Source of the DNA: Simiduia litorea
GTDB lineage: Bacteria > Pseudomonadota > Gammaproteobacteria > Pseudomonadales > Cellvibrionaceae
Direction: 5' to 3'
DNA length: 64,000 bases
Assembly: GCF_042853465.1 (NCBI RefSeq)
Contig: NZ_AP031497.1
Location: forward strand, 1,240,001 to 1,304,000
The position numbers and the translations under genes were made by a program. Under the pieces are notes generated by a model that was not told the DNA's origin, made no database searches, and was given only the letters and a program-made list of their open reading frames with translations. Shown here in pieces: positions 27,254 through 36,272 of this stretch (the first letter of the stretch is position 1; each line of letters opens with the position of its first letter).

Positions 27254-29020
27254 ATGAGTAGTCAGGGTGTTGAACTCGAAGATAGTGCATTAGCGGGCAA
27301 GAAATCGTTAAAACTGAGTTTTGGCGGCAGTTCGCGCGCCGGTGCGAAAGCTGAAAATCAAGATGCTTTTGCGGCACACCTGCCTTCGGGTTCTGCACGT
27401 TTTTTAAAGGGCGGCATTGCCTGTATTGCCGATGGCGTGAGCTGCAGTGAAAACGCACAGCAGGCGAGTTCCACCAGTGTTACCTTGTTTATCGAAGACT
27501 ATTTCTCCACGCCCGACACCTGGCCAGTTAAAATGGCGGCTGCGCGGGTTTTATCGTCGTTGAATTCCTGGCTTTACCACCACGGTCAGCAAAGTCATGC
27601 ACGGCACAATGGTTTAGTCACGACGTTCAGCGGGGTGATTTTTAAATCCAACACGGCGCACTTTTTTCATGCAGGTGATAGTCGCATCTATGCCTTAAGG
27701 CAGGGCCGCTTGCAACAAATTACCCGCGACCACTGTCATCAACAGGCCGGTCGAAAAACCTTTCTAACTCGTGCGCTCGGAATGGATTCACGCCTAGAAG
27801 TGGACTATCAGACAGAGGACATTGCCCTCGGCGATACCTTTTTGCTAACCACAGATGGCGTTCACGAGTGGTTAACAGAGCGCGAGATGGCCGACATTAT
27901 CGGCGCCCACCAAGGTCAGCTCGAACAAGCTGCTGAGGCATTGTCAAGCGCAGCCTTGGCCAATGGCAGCGACGATAACCTCACCTGTCTTTTGGTTACT
28001 GTCGACGAGTTACCACTAGCGGAAATCGATGAGGTGCATCGCAGTCTGACCCAGCTCGCAATCCCGCCGGTTTTGCAGGAAGGGCAGAAAATCGATCACT
28101 ATGATGTGCAATCGGTTATTCATGCCGGTACGCGCTCGCACTTGTATTTAGTTAAAGATACTCACAATGATCAGCTTCAGGTATTAAAGGCGCCGTCGGA
28201 AAATTTTAAAGATGATGCGCAATATTTAGAGGGCTTTATTCGCGAACAGTGGGTGGGTCGGCGTTTGAACCATGCTGGGGTGATGAAAATATTACCGCGG
28301 CCGGAGAACAGCCCGTTTCTCTATCACGTGTGTGAGTATATTGAAGGCATCACCTTGCGCCAGTGGATTTATGACAATCCAACGCCGGAGCTAAAATCGG
28401 TGCGCGACATGCTTGATAAAATTGTCAGTAGTCTGCGCGCCTTCCAGCGTCTGAGTATGATCCATCGCGATCTTAAACCCGAAAATATTATTATCGATAA
28501 GCGTGGACGGCCCATTATTATTGATTTCGGCACGGTGTTTGTTGCCGGATTGGGTGAAATATCTACGCCAATGATGGAACATGTGCCGGTGGGTTCGGTC
28601 GATTATATTGCACCGGAATATTTGTTGGGGGAGCCGGCAACGGATAGATCGGATTTGTTTTCCTTGGCGGTTGTCGCCTATGAAATGATGTGTGGCAAGC
28701 TACCCTTTGATATTCCCGACATGCAACGCAATCCACCCACACAATTCGAGGCCTGGCAATACCAAAGTATTCGCACCTACCGGAAAGATGTACCGGTTTG
28801 GCTCGATTTGGCCTTGCGTAAAGCGCTGTCGCCGAGACCGACGTTTCGCTACCCCGCCTATTCGGAACTGCTTCACGACTTGTCTAAGCCGAATGCCCAA
28901 TTGATGGAGAAGTTTGAGTCGGCACCTCTGCTTGAGCGCAACCCTGTTGTGTTTTGGAAACTGTTTTGTGCGCTGTTATTTGCCGTTATCTGCTTGCAGT
29001 ATGTTTGGTTTTTTACGTAG
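27254..29020 (+). CDS. PP2C phosphatase-Ser/Thr kinase fusion, C-terminally membrane-anchored
   Basis: About 588 aa. An N-terminal PP2C domain (about 10-245) has metal-binding motifs ENQDAF, IADGVS, HAGDSRIY and GSDDNLT. A protein kinase domain (about 270-540) has the catalytic loop HRDLKPENI and the metal-binding DFG in IIDFGT. One hydrophobic helix closes the protein, leaving both enzymes in the cytoplasm. A homologous fusion sits next to the nitrate transporter and nirBD in Pseudomonas. Substrate unknown; a role in tuning nitrate assimilation is inferred. The start is uncertain: GTG 27227 or TTG 27248 are also possible. Confidence 0.9.
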   Translation: MSSQGVELEDSALAGKKSLKLSFGGSSRAGAKAENQDAFAAHLPSGSARFLKGGIACIADGVSCSENAQQASSTSVTLFIEDYFSTPDTWPVKMAAARVLSSLNSWLYHHGQQSHARHNGLVTTFSGVIFKSNTAHFFHAGDSRIYALRQGRLQQITRDHCHQQAGRKTFLTRALGMDSRLEVDYQTEDIALGDTFLLTTDGVHEWLTEREMADIIGAHQGQLEQAAEALSSAALANGSDDNLTCLLVTVDELPLAEIDEVHRSLTQLAIPPVLQEGQKIDHYDVQSVIHAGTRSHLYLVKDTHNDQLQVLKAPSENFKDDAQYLEGFIREQWVGRRLNHAGVMKILPRPENSPFLYHVCEYIEGITLRQWIYDNPTPELKSVRDMLDKIVSSLRAFQRLSMIHRDLKPENIIIDKRGRPIIIDFGTVFVAGLGEISTPMMEHVPVGSVDYIAPEYLLGEPATDRSDLFSLAVVAYEMMCGKLPFDIPDMQRNPPTQFEAWQYQSIRTYRKDVPVWLDLALRKALSPRPTFRYPAYSELLHDLSKPNAQLMEKFESAPLLERNPVVFWKLFCALLFAVICLQYVWFFT

Positions 29021-29102
29021 ATCGCTTGGGCAATTGTTTACATGCGAGCTGTTTAGTTTGACAAAGACCATGTTCCACAAGGCAAGCTTTTATGCGTCGA
29101 TA

Positions 29103-29906
29103 TTAATGCCGCGTATAGGATTTATAACAGCTAGTCGCCAAGTCGATCCAAACCCGTTGATTGGCCTCGATGGCGAGCGTGCCTAAATGGAAAATCTTTT
29201 CAGGTTGCGGTACAGCGTCTAGCCGAGGGTTGAGTTGATCTTGCACGCATTGGAGAAATTGTCCACTGAGACGAATTCTCGCTTGTAAGGCGGGTATTAA
29301 GTTGGCGCTGTCTGCTTGATTGGCTAGTTTAATCAGGTGCCGCTGAGTTTCTATTAAGGTTAAATGGGTGTGCTTGCTGAGTTGGGTAATACGAGGCTTG
29401 CAAGTGTTGACGATTGTGGCTTCCGCGTTTTTTGCCGATGCGTAACTCGATAACCCGCGCAGCTGCCCAAGCCCTTCGATGTGCAAGGGGATGTCGCGAA
29501 ATAAGAATTCTTCGGCTTCTCTGTGCGAAGGCGAAGCTTGGCTCTCCACATAGCGCCACAACATGCGGTGGCACTGCTCGATAAGAAAATTGTGTATTTC
29601 AAAGTTACTCAAGGCGTTGTCTTGGCGCCAATGGCGTCGGGTATTTTCCCACTCTCCGGTAATTAACGACCACTGTGCTGGATCGGTTTGAATGGCTTGA
29701 TAGGAAATTTTTGCGATGAGTGTATCTATCTGCGGGTGTAGGCTGGACGCGTGTTTATGTAGGCTTTCAACGCCACCGAGGGCAGCGAGGCTGGCGCCCC
29801 GGTGCATTTGCAAGAGCCCGATTAGCTCGGCAAAAAGCGCCAGACTCGGGTCAAGTTGCGTGGTTTGACGGGGTAGAGTGCGCTCTATGCGGGCATCGGC
29901 ATTCAT
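29103..29906 (-). CDS. Stand-alone NIT-domain (nitrate/nitrite-sensing) protein
   Basis: 267-aa, all-helical, soluble protein resembling the nitrate-sensing NIT domain of Klebsiella NasR. Two arginine-containing signatures are visible: LIGLLQMHRGASLAALGG near the start and IEGLGQLRGLSSYASAKN in the middle, in the positions expected of the two NIT four-helix bundles. The C-terminus lacks an ANTAR RNA-binding domain, a kinase or a HAMP region, so how the signal is passed on is unclear. It is next to the nitrate assimilation genes and has its own candidate sigma54 promoter overlapping a palindrome. Confidence 0.75.
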   Translation of the reverse strand: MNADARIERTLPRQTTQLDPSLALFAELIGLLQMHRGASLAALGGVESLHKHASSLHPQIDTLIAKISYQAIQTDPAQWSLITGEWENTRRHWRQDNALSNFEIHNFLIEQCHRMLWRYVESQASPSHREAEEFLFRDIPLHIEGLGQLRGLSSYASAKNAEATIVNTCKPRITQLSKHTHLTLIETQRHLIKLANQADSANLIPALQARIRLSGQFLQCVQDQLNPRLDAVPQPEKIFHLGTLAIEANQRVWIDLATSCYKSYTRH

Positions 29907-29917
29907 GATAGTACCTT

Positions 29918-29966
29918 TTGAACAGCCTGTTAATGTATGCGCTGTTCAATGCAAACCATATACCAA
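29918..29966 (-). promoter_or_regulatory. Promoter of the NIT-domain gene: sigma54 motif and 9-bp inverted repeat
   Basis: On the minus strand TTGGTATATGGTTTGCAT fits a -24/-12 promoter (GG at 29964-29963, GC at 29952-29951). A perfect inverted repeat, TTGAACAGC-N14-GCTGTTCAA (29918-29949), covers the predicted transcription start, where a bound repressor would block transcription. No regulator is assigned. Confidence 0.55.
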
Positions 29967-30095
29967 GTATGTAAGGCTATAAGCGAGTGATTTCGCCTCT
30001 AGTTATGGCCTCGCTGCGCAGAGTTGGTGCGCCCTGGTAAAGATTGCGTCAAACTAATGCGCACCGCAGCGAATGCGCATCTTGTTGAACCGGAT

Positions 30096-30827
30096 TTAAA
30101 GCCAGGCGCGAATAAAAAGTAGTGCGCCGGTACACATTAAAATAACGTAAATTAAGCGACGGAAAGTCAGTTCAGAGACACGCTGGTGTAAATATTCACC
30201 GGCCAAAACGCCAACCACCAGCAGCGGCAGGTACATGAGCAGTTTCGGCCATACCAAGGTCAGTGCGCCTTGATAGAGAAAGATTAACGTCAACAAGCTG
30301 TTGAGTGAAAACCAAACCGCTAGGAGTGTGGCGCGCATTTGGCTTTTATCAATTTTCGAGCCGGCCAATGAGAACACCAAGAGCGGGCCACCGGAGGCGA
30401 ATAAGCCGTGGGTAATACCGGCGCCTGCAATGAGAATTTGGTTGAGCCAGCGCGGGTGTGCGCGATCGGTGACATTACGCAGGCTCTTGTACAGTTCGCG
30501 GGCGCCAAAAATTACAATCACCAGAGCGAATATCGCGGCAAGTTCGGCGTTGCCGAGTACCGGCCTTAACCAGGTGCCGGCGATAGTGCCGAGCACCATC
30601 AGTGGCGCAATGATTTTAACCAGAAGCGGCCATTGAATGTGGCTGCGGTGTTTGTACACCAGATAGCCAGACATAAAAATATTTAACGGCACGAGCACCG
30701 GTAATAAATCGGCGATAGGCATGATTAGCGCACCTAACGAGACCGCAATAACAATGGAGCCAAAGCCAGTAATGGCCTCTAGGGTATAGCTAAGTAGAAT
30801 AAAGAGACCGAGTAGAAACCATTGCAT
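30096..30827 (-). CDS. TauE/SafE-family membrane permease
   Basis: 243-aa integral membrane protein with seven or eight hydrophobic segments and the family's duplicated layout (TGFGSIVIAVSLGALIMPI near the start; AGAGITHGLFASGGPLLVF in the second half). The family exports small sulfur-containing or organic anions; the substrate here is unknown. It is last in a probable five-gene operon, 15 bp after the SDR gene. Confidence 0.85.
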   Translation of the reverse strand: MQWFLLGLFILLSYTLEAITGFGSIVIAVSLGALIMPIADLLPVLVPLNIFMSGYLVYKHRSHIQWPLLVKIIAPLMVLGTIAGTWLRPVLGNAELAAIFALVIVIFGARELYKSLRNVTDRAHPRWLNQILIAGAGITHGLFASGGPLLVFSLAGSKIDKSQMRATLLAVWFSLNSLLTLIFLYQGALTLVWPKLLMYLPLLVVGVLAGEYLHQRVSELTFRRLIYVILMCTGALLFIRAWL

Positions 30828-30842
30828 ATTAAGGTTGCGCCA

Positions 30843-31652
30843 TTAGTGATTTTTTTGGTGGAGTTCAGAGGCAAATTTTTGGCTCATGTGTTTGAGGAAA
30901 AAGCGGGGCGCCAGTTTATACAGTAAGCTGGCAAACCAGGTAAATTTATCGGGAAATAAACGCTCAACATTTTTTTCCATGGCTTGAACGATCTGGCTCG
31001 CCATCCAGTCGGGGCTGCGCATATTGCCAATCATTGAGCGTGCATGAGTGGCAGGCTTGCCATCGAAGCCCAAGGCATTTTGCTCGATCGGTGTATCGAG
31101 GAAGGAAGGGTAGACCATGAGTACGGAAATGCCGTCGTCGCGTACTTCACAACGCAATGTCTCAAAAAATTGGTGTAATGCGCTCTTCGCAGCGCAGTAA
31201 CCGGCGCGCCCCAGTACCGGCATCCAACCGGCCATGGAGCTGATGTTGATAATTTTACCCCGGCTCTGCCGCAATAGCGGCAAGCAGGCCAAGGCAATTT
31301 CGACCGGGGCTTGATAATCCACTGCCATGACTTTCCTAATCACCGCCGGTTGCGTATGTTCGGCTAAGGAGCGATGGGTGATGCCGGCATTGTTTATCAG
31401 GCAGTCTATGCGGCCCATTTTTTCTTGACTCTGTTGCACCAGCATCGCAATGTCGGCCGGCTGAGTGATATCCATGGTCACACACAGCACCTGGGTCTTA
31501 CCCTGTAGAGCCTTCCCTCTTTCTAGCAGTAGTTCGCGATTGAGATCGACCAGCACGAGGGCATAGTTTTTCCGACACAACTGTTCGGCCAGTGCCCAGC
31601 CTAAACCACTGGCCGCGCCCGTGATGACAGCAACGGGTTGGGTAGATACCAT
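30843..31652 (-). CDS. Short-chain dehydrogenase/reductase (classical SDR)
   Basis: 269-aa NAD(P)-dependent oxidoreductase. The cofactor motif TGAASGLG (12-19), NNAG, catalytic serine in NISSM and YCAAK (YxxxK) are all present. The C-terminal region with ERLFPDKFTWFASLLYKLAPRF resembles SDRs acting on lipid-like substrates. Separated from the upstream epimerase-type gene by 4 bp. Confidence 0.9.
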   Translation of the reverse strand: MVSTQPVAVITGAASGLGWALAEQLCRKNYALVLVDLNRELLLERGKALQGKTQVLCVTMDITQPADIAMLVQQSQEKMGRIDCLINNAGITHRSLAEHTQPAVIRKVMAVDYQAPVEIALACLPLLRQSRGKIINISSMAGWMPVLGRAGYCAAKSALHQFFETLRCEVRDDGISVLMVYPSFLDTPIEQNALGFDGKPATHARSMIGNMRSPDWMASQIVQAMEKNVERLFPDKFTWFASLLYKLAPRFFLKHMSQKFASELHQKNH

Positions 31653-31656
31653 GTTG

Positions 31657-32604
31657 CTATCCTTGTTTTTGCTTGAGCTTTAAGGCGTGTTCGGCAAAGT
31701 ATAAAAACGTTTCGCGCGAGGTTTTTTGCAAACTGCCGCCAAATTGCGCTTTCAGTGCTTTATTCAATAGCACCGGGCGATAGCGTAGAAAGTTGATTTG
31801 CTCAGGGCCGTAACGGGTTAAGCCTAAGGCGCTACCGAAACGCAATAAAACCTTTACTAGGCCCGCGGGCAAATTTAGCACTGGCTTGTTTAAGGTTTTC
31901 GCTATGTCTTGAATGGTCATGGCGCCATCACCAGCCATATTGTATTGGCCAATTTTTTCTTCTCGCAGCCCTTTTTCTATCAAAGCGATTACGTCTTGGT
32001 CCCAAATAAAAACAAAGGGAGAAGGCGAGCCGGAAATGGCGAGTAGGCGTTTGCCGGTAAATAATTGGGTAATTAAGTTATTGGTATGGCTGCCCAGCAC
32101 CGTGCTCGGCCTAAATATTAATTGGTTTAAGTTAGGGTGCGTTTTGCGATAGCCGGCGAGGATCTCTTCTACTAAACGTTTGTGCGCGGCGTAGGAAAAC
32201 TCCTCGTTGCCACGCAGTGGGTCGGTCTCCACAATCCAGTCGGGGTTGTCGGCATGGTAGCCGTAGGCCGCACCGGAGCTGGTGACCGTAATATGTTCGA
32301 TCTGGTTGGTGACACAGGCGTTGAGGAGATTGCGGGTGCCGTTGACATCGATATCGTAATCTTGCTGTACATTTTTCGAGGGTTCAACCACGCAGGCCAA
32401 GTGAACCACATGGGTGATGCCTTCCTGCGCCATCAATTCGCTTAATTTAGCTGAGCGAATGTCAATGACATGAATGGGAAAGTGAGCATCGTTGCGCGCT
32501 TTGATATCGACGCCCACAACGGAAAAATCACGGCACAAGCGCTCGCCCAGCTGAAAGCCAATATAGCCAGCCGCACCGGTAATAAGAATACGTTTAGTAG
32601 ACAA
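31657..32604 (-). CDS. NAD-dependent epimerase/dehydratase-type SDR
   Basis: 315-aa extended SDR. GAAGYIG near the N-terminus binds NAD, and YAAHK supplies the catalytic YxxxK with an upstream SSGAAYG serine. The family includes sugar epimerases and 3-beta-hydroxysteroid dehydrogenase-like enzymes; the company of a flavin monooxygenase and a bile-acid-type transporter favours a non-sugar hydrophobic substrate (inference). It overlaps the upstream transporter gene by 11 bp. Confidence 0.88.
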   Translation of the reverse strand: MSTKRILITGAAGYIGFQLGERLCRDFSVVGVDIKARNDAHFPIHVIDIRSAKLSELMAQEGITHVVHLACVVEPSKNVQQDYDIDVNGTRNLLNACVTNQIEHITVTSSGAAYGYHADNPDWIVETDPLRGNEEFSYAAHKRLVEEILAGYRKTHPNLNQLIFRPSTVLGSHTNNLITQLFTGKRLLAISGSPSPFVFIWDQDVIALIEKGLREEKIGQYNMAGDGAMTIQDIAKTLNKPVLNLPAGLVKVLLRFGSALGLTRYGPEQINFLRYRPVLLNKALKAQFGGSLQKTSRETFLYFAEHALKLKQKQG

Positions 32605-33499
32605 AGGCGGTCTCCTGCTTGGCTGATCGACTCCAATAGGTTGCCAGTAAACCGCCGCTGACGAGGTGCCAAATGCCCCAGAAGGCAGCCACCACGAGCA
32701 TGTTGGATTGATCGGGGAAAAAGGTGAATAAAATCACTAAGGCTAAACCTGAATTTTGAATGCCTACCTCTAAGGTGACGGCGCGCGTATCTGGCTCGGC
32801 TAAGCGACACATCTTTGCGGCAATAAAACCTAGGCCAAGGGCAAAGGTGTTGTGCGCAATAACCAGTACCGTGAGCAGCCCCATGTGTGAGACAAGCGCT
32901 TGTAAATTTTTTGCACAAGCGACGGCGACAAAGGCGAGCAGGGCGATAATTGAAAATAGGCGAAACGGTTGCTCGCTTTTTTTCACCAGTGTGGGAAAAA
33001 ACTTACCGCACAACATGCCGGCAATTAGGGGCAGTACCAGCACAAATACAAACAGAGTCACCATCTGCAGAGGGTCTAGGGCAATGGCTTGTAATAACGG
33101 TTTGGTGTTCGGATTGAGGCTGGCGTAGAAGGCAAAGTTAAACGGCGTTAGCAGCACCGCGGCAACACTGGAAACGGCAGTCATACTGACCGATACGGCT
33201 AAATTACCGCGCGCAATAAAGGTCATGATGTTAGAAAAAGTGCCGCCGGGGCAGGCGGCGACGAGCATCATACCCAATGCCATGCTCGGCTCCATATCGA
33301 CAGCCCAGGTAGCGACACAGGTAAAAGCGGGCAGCAGCATAAATTGCGCGATTAATCCGGTCATGGGGGCTTTTGGCGCGCGCAAAATGCGGGTGAAATC
33401 GTCGATTTTTAAGGTCAGCGACACGCCAAAAATCATCAGTGCCAAAATACCATTAAGCAGCAGTAGTTGGTCAGCGCCGAAGCTGACTTCGCTAGCCAT
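32594..33499 (-). CDS. BASS-family (bile acid:sodium symporter type) transporter
   Basis: 301-aa membrane protein with about nine or ten hydrophobic helices and family motifs VAACPGGTFSNIMTFIARGNLAVSVSMTA and EVGIQNSGLALVI. BASS proteins import organic anions with sodium. The ATG at 33499 overlaps the stop of the upstream monooxygenase gene (TAATG), so it is preferred to the longer TTG-started frame. Confidence 0.88.
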   Translation of the reverse strand: MASEVSFGADQLLLLNGILALMIFGVSLTLKIDDFTRILRAPKAPMTGLIAQFMLLPAFTCVATWAVDMEPSMALGMMLVAACPGGTFSNIMTFIARGNLAVSVSMTAVSSVAAVLLTPFNFAFYASLNPNTKPLLQAIALDPLQMVTLFVFVLVLPLIAGMLCGKFFPTLVKKSEQPFRLFSIIALLAFVAVACAKNLQALVSHMGLLTVLVIAHNTFALGLGFIAAKMCRLAEPDTRAVTLEVGIQNSGLALVILFTFFPDQSNMLVVAAFWGIWHLVSGGLLATYWSRSAKQETAFVY

Positions 33500-34857
33500 T
33501 AATGTTCGCCCGCTAAGGAGGTGCACGCATCTTGCTTGGGCAGTTGAGGCTCCGGCCAATCTGCTTTTAGTGCTTTACTGTGTGCTATCACGGCGTTGCG
33601 ATAGGTGGTTTTATCCACATAGTAGGCCATGCGCTCAAGCGCCAAATAGTTGTAACCGCCGTCGGCGCGCTGCCCGGTGTTCTCTTGCACGGTTTGTGTG
33701 AGTGCTTTAGCGCTTTTGCTGCCATGCTCTTGCTGAGCAATATATAGCGCTACCATTTCAGCCTGCTCGTCTCGCCCTTGCCAGCCCAAGCCTGTGGCTT
33801 CCACCATGCCCATCATGAATAAATTATGGTGCTTGGGGTGAAATACATTCAAATACAGCGAGGGCGCCATGCCTTGCCAATTTAATTCTTTCCGTGCGAT
33901 GAAGGGGTAATCTAATTGATAGCCCGTCGCTTGCAAAATCATATCGTACTCACGCGTCTCGCCATCGGCAAAGGTGACTGTTTTCCCTTCGACGCCGACA
34001 ATATCTTTGCGCGGGTAGATATCGCCATGGCCTAGATGATGCAAAATCAAGGAGTTGATTACTGGGTGTGATTCGTACATGCGGTAATCTGGGTCGGGTA
34101 AACCGTATTGGCTGGGTTTGCCCATGATCATGCGAATTAAAAAGGCATCGATAATTTGCTTGAGCCTGCGTGGTAATTTGATTGCGCCGCCCAGCGTGTC
34201 CGACGGTTTACCCATTATAAATTTGGGTAAAAAATAATAGCCGCGGCGCACACTCATATCGATATTTTTGGCAAAGTGAACGGCGTCGATGGCAATGTCG
34301 CAAGCGCTGTTACCGCAACCCTGAATTAGCACGCGTTTACCCTTAAACTGCGCCGGCGATTTATACTGGCTCGAGTGAATTAATTCACCCTCGAATGTGC
34401 CGGGGAGCGCGACCGTATTGGGTTTATGCAGCGTGCCGTTGGCAATGAGTAGCCCTTTGAATTGCCGCGTCTGCTGCGCGCCGTTTTTTTCCGTGGTGAT
34501 GGCCCAACCTTGTTGGTTGGGTTCGCAGTGAATGACTTTGGTGGAAAATTCGTAGTGTGGGTAGAGATCGAACGCCTTGGCGTAATCTTTAAAGTAATCA
34601 CACAATTCATCGTGGCGCGGAAAGGTGGCAACACCCTGTTTCATGGGAAAGGCGCTGAACTCGGTCATGTGCTTGGAGCTGATTAAATGCGCGGTGTGGT
34701 ACATGGTAGAGTGTGGGTTGTCTATGTCCCACAGGCCGCCTACGTCGCTGTGTAGCTCGAAACCGGTGAAGGCGATGCCGTATTGCTTGAGTTGGCGTGC
34801 GGTGCACAAGCCCATGGGGCCTGCACCTATAATCGCGTAATGTTGTTGGCTCTGCAT
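33499..34857 (-). CDS. Flavin-containing monooxygenase
   Basis: 452-aa FAD/NADPH monooxygenase of the FMO type. GAGPMGLCTARQL is the FAD-binding motif and QGCGNSACDIAID the NADPH motif; QATGYQLDYPF matches the conserved C-terminal ATG region. Family members insert oxygen at N or S atoms or carry out Baeyer-Villiger oxidation of ketones. First gene of a compact operon with the BASS transporter, two SDRs and a permease. Substrate unknown. Confidence 0.88.
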   Translation of the reverse strand: MQSQQHYAIIGAGPMGLCTARQLKQYGIAFTGFELHSDVGGLWDIDNPHSTMYHTAHLISSKHMTEFSAFPMKQGVATFPRHDELCDYFKDYAKAFDLYPHYEFSTKVIHCEPNQQGWAITTEKNGAQQTRQFKGLLIANGTLHKPNTVALPGTFEGELIHSSQYKSPAQFKGKRVLIQGCGNSACDIAIDAVHFAKNIDMSVRRGYYFLPKFIMGKPSDTLGGAIKLPRRLKQIIDAFLIRMIMGKPSQYGLPDPDYRMYESHPVINSLILHHLGHGDIYPRKDIVGVEGKTVTFADGETREYDMILQATGYQLDYPFIARKELNWQGMAPSLYLNVFHPKHHNLFMMGMVEATGLGWQGRDEQAEMVALYIAQQEHGSKSAKALTQTVQENTGQRADGGYNYLALERMAYYVDKTTYRNAVIAHSKALKADWPEPQLPKQDACTSLAGEH

Positions 34858-35061
34858 CGTTGCTCCGGTTTGTTCGCAATCATTCGTTATTATTAGCCTA
34901 GGTGGCCGGTTTGTGGGTAGCCACGGCTATACACTTATAAGTACCCACTTTGTGACATCCTATACTAGGCAGGTGATGACCCTGTAGCTGGAGCCGTTTG
35001 AGACCAATAATGGCCAGACGGGACATCCACCAAAACGCAGGTTGTCGTCGTTCAAAAAGCA

Positions 35062-35115
35062 TCACCTATAAAAATAGAGTCACCTGTAGAAATAGATCTA
35101 CCCACAAAAATAGAA
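35062..35115. repeat. Three 18-bp direct repeats upstream of the AraC-type gene
   Basis: TCACCTATAAAAATAGAG, TCACCTGTAGAAATAGAT and CTACCCACAAAAATAGAA follow each other without gaps, 16 bp before the AraC-type start codon in the divergent promoter region. The 18-bp period is unusual for a microsatellite and may be a regulator-binding array. Confidence 0.8.
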
Positions 35116-35130
35116 CTAGATAGGGCAAGC

Positions 35131-36096
35131 ATGGAATTGACGGTTACTATTCACTTCACTCGCGCCATTCTGAAAACCCTAGAGGCCCAAGCGACGCAGC
35201 TTCCAGCCGAGGTGCAGGCTTGGTTGGCAGAGCACAAAGGCCATGAGCGCCTGCCCTTATCGGCCTTGGATGCACTTTGGCAAACCTGCGTGGCATCCAC
35301 TGCAGACCCTTTATTCGGCTTGCGCGCCGGTCTCAATGTGCAGCCAGGTAACTTGGATGTGGTGGGTTTCCTGTTAATGAGCTGCGAAACCCTCGAGGAT
35401 GCACTCGATGCCCTGATCGATTATCACCGCATCGTCGGCGAGGGCGGTGATTTCACCGTCACGCGACAGGCCGACGAGTGCCGGCTTATTTACGCCCCGC
35501 ATTACGACACCTGCCGAGATCAGCGGGTGTCTGCGGTTATGGGCTCTACGCTAGCCGTTACTCGATGGCTCACGGGTGGTGCTTTTAGCGCCAAGCGGGT
35601 GTCGTTTGCCCACGCGGCACCCGAGTGCAGCGAAACCGCCGAGGCACTCATGGGCTGCCCCATCGCCTATGACCAAGTGGCCGATGTAATGGCTTTCGAT
35701 GCCAAGTTTCTGAGCTTGCCCGTGGTGCAAGCCAATGCCCAAGTGTTTGAACGCATGCGTGTGTTGGCCGACGAAGCACTAGAGCGCTTAAAAGCGAGTA
35801 GTTTTTCTCGCAGTGTGGCCGAACTCATTCGTGCAAGCCCTGCGGCATCGAAAGAAGATATCGCCGAACAGCTACACATGAGCGGCCGGCATTTAAATCG
35901 CAAGTTAGGTATAGAAGGTGGTAGCTTTAAACTCTTGCAAGACAACGTACGCTGCCAACTTGCCGAACAACAAATTGATGCCGGCGTGCACACTATGGAC
36001 ATCGCCGAGCAGCTAGGTTTCTCCGACGAGCGAAGCTTCGCCAAAGCCTTCAAGCGCTGGCGCGACATGACGCCGGCGCAGTTTAAGGCGCGGTGA
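35131..36096 (+). CDS. AraC-family transcriptional regulator (OruR/ArgR-like)
   Basis: 321 aa. The N-terminal two-thirds resembles the Arabinose_bd ligand domain (DPLFGLRAGLNVQPGNLDVVGFLLMSCETLEDAL). The C-terminal third carries two helix-turn-helices (SKEDIAEQLHMSGRHLNRKL and TMDIAEQLGFSDERSFAKAFKRW). Divergent from the monooxygenase operon across 273 bp and probably its activator in response to the substrate. Confidence 0.88.
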   Translation: MELTVTIHFTRAILKTLEAQATQLPAEVQAWLAEHKGHERLPLSALDALWQTCVASTADPLFGLRAGLNVQPGNLDVVGFLLMSCETLEDALDALIDYHRIVGEGGDFTVTRQADECRLIYAPHYDTCRDQRVSAVMGSTLAVTRWLTGGAFSAKRVSFAHAAPECSETAEALMGCPIAYDQVADVMAFDAKFLSLPVVQANAQVFERMRVLADEALERLKASSFSRSVAELIRASPAASKEDIAEQLHMSGRHLNRKLGIEGGSFKLLQDNVRCQLAEQQIDAGVHTMDIAEQLGFSDERSFAKAFKRWRDMTPAQFKAR

Positions 36097-36272
36097 TGAG
36101 AGCCTACAGTTGACAGTTCACAGGGGACAGGAAAGGGGAAATTGTTAGCTACAAGCAGGGTGGCCTGCCCGATAAGTTGGAGACTCGGTTCTACAGGCGG
36201 AAGCTTGCTTGGAAACCACATTGGTTTTTCCTGTTAGCTGTACGCTGTAAACTTTTTAAAAAGGACAAAATA

